A stretch of 64,000 nt of DNA from Paraburkholderia unamae (lineage in GTDB: Bacteria; Pseudomonadota; Gammaproteobacteria; Burkholderiales; Burkholderiaceae). Below are positions 60,192 through 64,000 of the stretch, in pieces (position 1 is the first letter of the stretch; every line of letters starts with the position of its first letter). The translations under genes were made by a program, and so were the position numbers. Location of the stretch: positions 41,334 through 105,333 of the forward strand of contig NZ_QLSU01000034.1 of NCBI RefSeq assembly GCF_003268775.1, given 5' to 3'. The notes under the pieces were generated by a model. The model saw only the letters and a list, made by a program, of their open reading frames with translations, had not been told where the DNA came from and made no database searches.

Positions 60192-61057
60192 CGACCTGCC
60201 CGGAACTGACATCCGCCGATTTGCTGTTCCCCGACTGGCAGGTTTCGCCGCGCGTGCGCGCGCTCGTGACGACGCGCAACGGCGGCGTGAGCGCGCCGCC
60301 GTTCGGGCGCTGGGAGGGCGCGCAGGGTAGTGAGGGCGTCGAGTTGCCCGGCGGCCTGAACCTCGGCCGCGGCTCCGGCGACGATCTCGACGATGTCGAG
60401 GCGAACCGCGCGCGCCTGCTCGCTCATGCGGGCGTGCCCGCGGCGTGGCTCAAGCAGATCCACGGGCCTGTTGTGGTGGACGCCGCCGAAGCGCTCGCCG
60501 CCGCGCGTGCGGGTGCGCCGCTCGAAGCCGACGCCAGTGTGACCGCCGAGCCCGGCATTGCCTGCACGGTGATGGTGGCCGACTGCATGCCCGTCCTGCT
60601 GTGCGATGGCGAGGGCCGCGCCGTGGGCGCCGCGCACGCGGGCTGGCGCGGGTTGGCAGCGGGCGTGATCGAGCGCACCGCGCAACGCGTGGCGGCGCTC
60701 GCCGGTTGCACGAGCGCCGACCTGCATGCATACCTCGGGCCGGCGATCGGGCCCACGGCCTTCGAAGTCGGCGCAGACGTGCGTGACGCGTTCATGACCC
60801 ACGCGGAGAGTGTCGACGCGGCACAACGTGACGCACATCGCGCGGCGACCGAAGCCGCCTTCGTGGCGCGCCCCGAGGCCGCCGGCAAGTACCTTGCCGA
60901 CCTCGTCGCCCTGGCGCGATTGCGCCTGGACGCGCTGGGCGTGCGCCATGTGAGCGGCGGCGACCAGTGCACGGTCACGCTGCGCGAGCGCTTTTACTCC
61001 TACCGGCGCGATCGCGTCACGGGCCGCATGGCCGCGCTGATCTGGCTCGAACCCTGA
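60188..61057 (+). CDS. pgeF: PgeF/YfiH, peptidoglycan editing factor (Cu-oxidase_4 family)
   Basis: A 289-aa YfiH-family protein; E. coli YfiH removes wrong amino acids from peptidoglycan precursors. Metal-binding signatures are visible in VMVADCMPVLLCD and AAHAGWRGLAAG, and the C-terminal QCTVTLRERFYSYRRDR. The older label polyphenol oxidase should not be taken literally. It is translationally coupled to rluD. Confidence 0.9.
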   Translation: MTTCPELTSADLLFPDWQVSPRVRALVTTRNGGVSAPPFGRWEGAQGSEGVELPGGLNLGRGSGDDLDDVEANRARLLAHAGVPAAWLKQIHGPVVVDAAEALAAARAGAPLEADASVTAEPGIACTVMVADCMPVLLCDGEGRAVGAAHAGWRGLAAGVIERTAQRVAALAGCTSADLHAYLGPAIGPTAFEVGADVRDAFMTHAESVDAAQRDAHRAATEAAFVARPEAAGKYLADLVALARLRLDALGVRHVSGGDQCTVTLRERFYSYRRDRVTGRMAALIWLEP

Positions 61058-61468
61058 CAGGATGTTCGCCACGCGTCGCTGCCTTTCGCAGGGCGGCGAC
61101 GCACGTACCTGCGCGCATTTATGTTGCGCTGCATCTAATCTCGCAATTGGCACGGCGTCATGCCCGGCGCATGCCTTCGCCAACCCGTTCATTGCACTGC
61201 AAGCGCTTGCCGTCACGACGGATTTTTGTGCGCCGGACCGCATACCGATCCCATCCCCGAGTTAAACATCTGATTACATCGGGAAAACGATAATTAAAAA
61301 AATATCGCAGTGCGGCAAAATCGGGCACAAGCATTGACACGCTTTGCAATGGGGAGCAAGAATGTCCCTCACCCACGGGACAGGTCGTGACGAGCGCCGC
61401 AACAGCGCCCGTGTGCGTACCACCTGCCTCTCAACCAGTCCACCAGGACACATCGGTCAAAAGCAGGC
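61058..61468. other. Intergenic region upstream of phaC
   Basis: 411 bases with no supportable gene. An AT-rich patch (about 61260-61310) and a consensus TTGACA (61334-61339) with AAGAAT (61358-61363) mark the probable phaC promoter. A 12-bp perfect palindrome GCAAGCGCTTGC lies at 61199-61210. Nothing else stands out. Confidence 0.5.
61334..61363 (+). promoter_or_regulatory. Candidate promoter of phaC
   Basis: TTGACA (61334-61339), 18 bases, AAGAAT (61358-61363). This gives a leader of about 100 bases before the phaC ATG. Confidence 0.45.
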
Positions 61469-63466
61469 ATGACGGCATCTCAACGTTCCAAGACTGCCCC
61501 GGGCACGGGCGCTTCAACTGATGGTGCAACGCGCTTCAATCAGCCTTTCGCTCCCGACGCAGCCGGCATGCAGCAATATCTCGACGCGTGGACGAACGCC
61601 TGGAAGAGCGCCTTGAATGCTGCGCAGCAATCGGGCGGAGCCGCGCAGCAAGCGCCTCTCGCGGGCCTCGCCGGCAATTGGTGGCCTCCGGGTGGCAACG
61701 GCGCGCCGGGCAACCCCTTCGCCGCATCCAATCCGTTTGCCGGGACCAATCCCTTTGCCGCAGGCAATCCTTTCTCGGCAGGCAATCCTTTCGCCGCGGG
61801 CAGTCCTTTCGGCACGGCGAACCCCTTCGGCGGCGCGAACCCGTTCGAGGGCTTCAAGCTTCCCACGGCATCGATCGAACCCACGCGCTTGCAGCATCTG
61901 CAAGCGGAGTATTCGCGCGACGCGCTGGACTTGCTGCGCCAGGCCACCGACGCCACGCCGAAGGCGCCCGAGCTCAAGGACCGGCGCTTCAGCTCCGACG
62001 CCTGGAAAGCGACGCCCGCGTATGCCTTCACGGCCGCGTGGTATCTGCTCAACGCGCGCTATCTGCATGAGCTCGTCGACGCGATCGACACCGATGTGAA
62101 AACGCGCGAACGCATTCGTTTCGCCGTGCAGCAGTGGACGGCGGCGGCTTCGCCGAGCAACTTCCTCGCGCTCAATCCCGACGCGCAGAACGCCTTGCTC
62201 GAAACCCACGGCGAGAGCCTGCGCCAGGGGGTGATGAACCTGCTGGGCGACATGTCGCGCGGGAAGATTTCGCAGACCGACGAATCGCGCTTCGTGGTGG
62301 GCCGCAATCTCGCCACGACTGAAGGCTCGGTCGTGTTCGAGAACGCACTCTTCCAGTTGATCCAGTACAAGCCGACCACGGCCACCGTGCGCGAGCGGCC
62401 GCTGTTGATCGTGCCGCCGTGCATCAACAAGTATTACATCCTCGATCTGCAACCCGAGAACTCGCTCGTTGCCTACGCGCTGGAGCAGGGGCAGCAGGTG
62501 TTCCTCGTCTCGTGGCACAACGGCGACGCGTCGATTACCCATAAGGGCTGGGACGACTACATCGAAGAAGGCGTGCTCACCGCCATCGACACGACGCGCA
62601 GCATCAGCGGCCGCGAGCAGATCAACGCGCTCGGCTTCTGCGTGGGCGGCACGCTCCTCGCCACGGCGCTGGCCGTTGCGGCGGCGCGCGGCGAGCACCC
62701 CGCCTCGTCGATGACACTGCTCACGGCAATGCTCGACTTCGGCGACACGGGCGTGCTCGACGTGTTCGTCGATGAAGCCCACGTGCAGATGCGCGAGCAG
62801 ACCATCGGCGGCAAGAATGGCGGCACGCCGGGTCTCATGCGCGGCGTGGAGTTCGCGAACACGTTCTCGTTCCTGCGGCCCAACGATCTGGTCTGGAACT
62901 ACGTCGTCGACAATTACCTGAAGGGCCGCACGCCTGCGCCATTCGACCTGCTGTTCTGGAACAGCGACTCGACGAGTCTGCCGGGGCCGATGTACGCGTG
63001 GTATCTGCGCAATACGTATCTGGAAAACAAGCTGCGCGAGCCTGGTGCGCTCACCGTGTGCGGCGAGGAAGTGGATCTCTCGCGTATCGACGTGCCGACT
63101 TTCATCTACGGCTCGCGCGAGGATCACATCGTGCCGTGGCGTACCGCTTACGCTTCGGTGCCGCTGCTTTCGGGGCCGCTGAAATTCGTGCTTGGCGCGT
63201 CGGGCCATATCGCGGGTGTGATCAACCCCGCGTCGAAGAACAAGCGCAGTTTCTGGAGCGTCGAGGCCGATGCGAAGCATCTGCCCGAAGAGGCCGACGA
63301 CTGGTTTGCCGTTGCCGAGGAAAAACCCGGCAGCTGGTGGCCGACCTGGGCCGAATGGCTCGACCAGTTCGGCGGCAAGAAGGTGAAGCCGCGTGCACAA
63401 GCCGGTTCGGCGGAATTCCCCGAGATCGAGCCGGCGCCGGGGCGCTATGTGCAGCAGCGCGATTGA
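61469..63466 (+). CDS. phaC: Class I polyhydroxyalkanoate synthase with N-terminal NPF repeat
   Basis: Polymerises hydroxyacyl-CoA to PHA at the granule surface. It is 665 aa, longer than the ~590 of Cupriavidus necator PhaC. The lipase-box-like GFCVGG carries the nucleophile C391; the other catalytic residues are D552 (YGSREDHIVPW) and H580 (GASGHIAGVINP). Residues 82-129 are eight tandem hexapeptides of the form NPF-x-x-x (NPFAAS, NPFAGT, NPFAAG and so on; one is SPFGTA). This lies in the variable N-terminal region ahead of the catalytic domain. phaA follows. Confidence 0.95.
   Translation: MTASQRSKTAPGTGASTDGATRFNQPFAPDAAGMQQYLDAWTNAWKSALNAAQQSGGAAQQAPLAGLAGNWWPPGGNGAPGNPFAASNPFAGTNPFAAGNPFSAGNPFAAGSPFGTANPFGGANPFEGFKLPTASIEPTRLQHLQAEYSRDALDLLRQATDATPKAPELKDRRFSSDAWKATPAYAFTAAWYLLNARYLHELVDAIDTDVKTRERIRFAVQQWTAAASPSNFLALNPDAQNALLETHGESLRQGVMNLLGDMSRGKISQTDESRFVVGRNLATTEGSVVFENALFQLIQYKPTTATVRERPLLIVPPCINKYYILDLQPENSLVAYALEQGQQVFLVSWHNGDASITHKGWDDYIEEGVLTAIDTTRSISGREQINALGFCVGGTLLATALAVAAARGEHPASSMTLLTAMLDFGDTGVLDVFVDEAHVQMREQTIGGKNGGTPGLMRGVEFANTFSFLRPNDLVWNYVVDNYLKGRTPAPFDLLFWNSDSTSLPGPMYAWYLRNTYLENKLREPGALTVCGEEVDLSRIDVPTFIYGSREDHIVPWRTAYASVPLLSGPLKFVLGASGHIAGVINPASKNKRSFWSVEADAKHLPEEADDWFAVAEEKPGSWWPTWAEWLDQFGGKKVKPRAQAGSAEFPEIEPAPGRYVQQRD
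61712..61855 (+). repeat. Coding minisatellite, eight 18-bp NPF units in phaC
   Basis: Eight consecutive 18-base units encode NPFxxx hexapeptides (phaC residues 82-129). Codons for Asn, Pro and Phe vary between units (AAC/AAT, CCC/CCG/CCT, TTC/TTT), so the repeat is more regular in protein than in DNA. Confidence 0.85.
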
Positions 63467-63557
63467 AATGGATTGACGCGCTTGCTGCGGGAAATGGGTT
63501 ATCAACTTGACGGGCGGGGCGCATTGCGCGCCATCAAGGCGCCCGAAGGATCTGGAA

Positions 63558-64000
63558 ATGACTGACATTGTGATCGTTTCGGCCGCACGTACGGCGGTAG
63601 GCAAATTCGGCGGCTCGCTTGCGAAGGTGGCGGCGCCCGATCTCGGCGCCATCGTGATCAAGGCCGCGCTCGAGCGCGCGGGCGTGAAGCCGGAGCAGGT
63701 GAGCGACGTGATCATGGGTCAGGTGCTCACGGCCGCCTCGGGCCAGAACGTGGCGCGCCAGGCGTCGATCAAGGCGGGCCTGCCCACGGCCGTGCCCGCC
63801 ATGACGATCAACAAGGTGTGCGGCTCGGGTCTGAAGGCGGTGATGCTGGCCGCGAACGCGATCATCGCGGGCGACTCGGACATCGTGGTCGCGGGCGGCC
63901 AGGAAAACATGAGCGCCGCGCCGCATGTGCTGCCGGGCTCGCGCGACGGCTTCCGCATGGGCGATGCGAAGCTCATCGACAGCATGATCGTCGACGGCCT
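63558..64000 (+). CDS. phaA: Acetyl-CoA acetyltransferase (beta-ketothiolase), 3' end outside window
   Basis: Condenses two acetyl-CoA to acetoacetyl-CoA, the first step of PHB synthesis. The first 147 codons are present. MTDIVIVSAARTAVGKFGGSLA and the acyl-accepting C88 in INKVCGSGLKAVMLAA identify a thiolase, followed by AGGQENMSAAPHVLPGSR. It lies 91 bases after phaC, the usual phaC-phaA order. The gene is cut by the window edge. Confidence 0.93.
   Translation, partial: MTDIVIVSAARTAVGKFGGSLAKVAAPDLGAIVIKAALERAGVKPEQVSDVIMGQVLTAASGQNVARQASIKAGLPTAVPAMTINKVCGSGLKAVMLAANAIIAGDSDIVVAGGQENMSAAPHVLPGSRDGFRMGDAKLIDSMIVDG

Noticed and set aside
60188..61057. Calling the YfiH protein a laccase/polyphenol oxidase
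   Set aside because: The family label is historical; the best-supported function is peptidoglycan precursor editing, and no blue-copper motifs are seen.
61199..61210. Perfect palindrome GCAAGCGCTTGC upstream of phaC
   Set aside because: Twelve bases of GC-rich palindrome are expected by chance in this genome, and it is far from the candidate promoter.
1..64000. CRISPR arrays, insertion sequences, prophage or integrative elements, tRNA and rRNA genes
   Set aside because: No spaced direct-repeat array, transposase, integrase, terminal inverted repeat or tRNA-like cloverleaf was seen on either strand.

Overview
The window is about 64 kb of GC-rich chromosomal DNA with dense, mostly vertically inherited genes. 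Gene content and order point to the Burkholderiaceae, most likely Burkholderia or Paraburkholderia. The supporting blocks are a split-arnA L-Ara4N operon, alaA-hom-thrC-moeA-moaDE, ffs-dnaX-ybaB-recR, trxA-rho, surE-pcm-nlpD-rpoS, and bamD/rluD-pgeF-phaC-phaA. This assignment comes from reading the sequence, not from a database search. I see no insertion sequence, prophage, CRISPR array, tRNA or rRNA.

Layout. 1-7386 (minus) is a lipid A / L-Ara4N modification operon: arnT, one SMR-type flippase subunit, arnB, arnC, and arnA split into formyltransferase and decarboxylase genes, with arnD running off the left edge from a TTG start. 7565-14831 holds a small Mth938-domain gene, then alanine and threonine synthesis (alaA, hom, thrC) and molybdopterin genes (moeA, moaD, moaE). 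14936-16181 is a nitric-oxide-type pair, a group III truncated haemoglobin divergent from nsrR, with a clear NsrR-like operator between them. clpB (16450-19047) has a sigma32-type promoter. Two small minus-strand genes (YidB-like and ComEA-like) follow.

20618-28608 is an acetoin catabolism locus: acoR faces acoX-SDR-acoA-acoB-acoC across a sigma54 promoter and a cluster of GAGACG repeats. It ends in a decayed lipoyl synthase gene. 28691-31823 encodes a MATE exporter and a GT-C glycosyltransferase. Next come rpmE2, an mtfA-like peptidase, an MFS exporter with a MerR regulator, rho, trxA, the 4.5S RNA, dnaX, ybaB and recR.

42037-46237 is a class III CoA-transferase with a complete NMT1/SsuA-type ABC importer of unknown substrate. 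It is followed by a quinone oxidoreductase, the surE-pcm-nlpD-rpoS stress cluster, an exonuclease, an EEP-family hydrolase and a secreted GH28 pectinase lipoprotein. The right end carries rlmD, bamD divergent from rluD-pgeF, and the polyhydroxyalkanoate genes phaC and phaA (truncated by the window edge).

I found no clearly new multi-gene system. The most unusual signals are a tandem NPF hexapeptide repeat in PhaC, the lipA remnant closing the aco operon, two genes (dnaX and surE) whose -10 boxes predict leaderless mRNAs, the acoR enhancer-like repeats and the NsrR operator.
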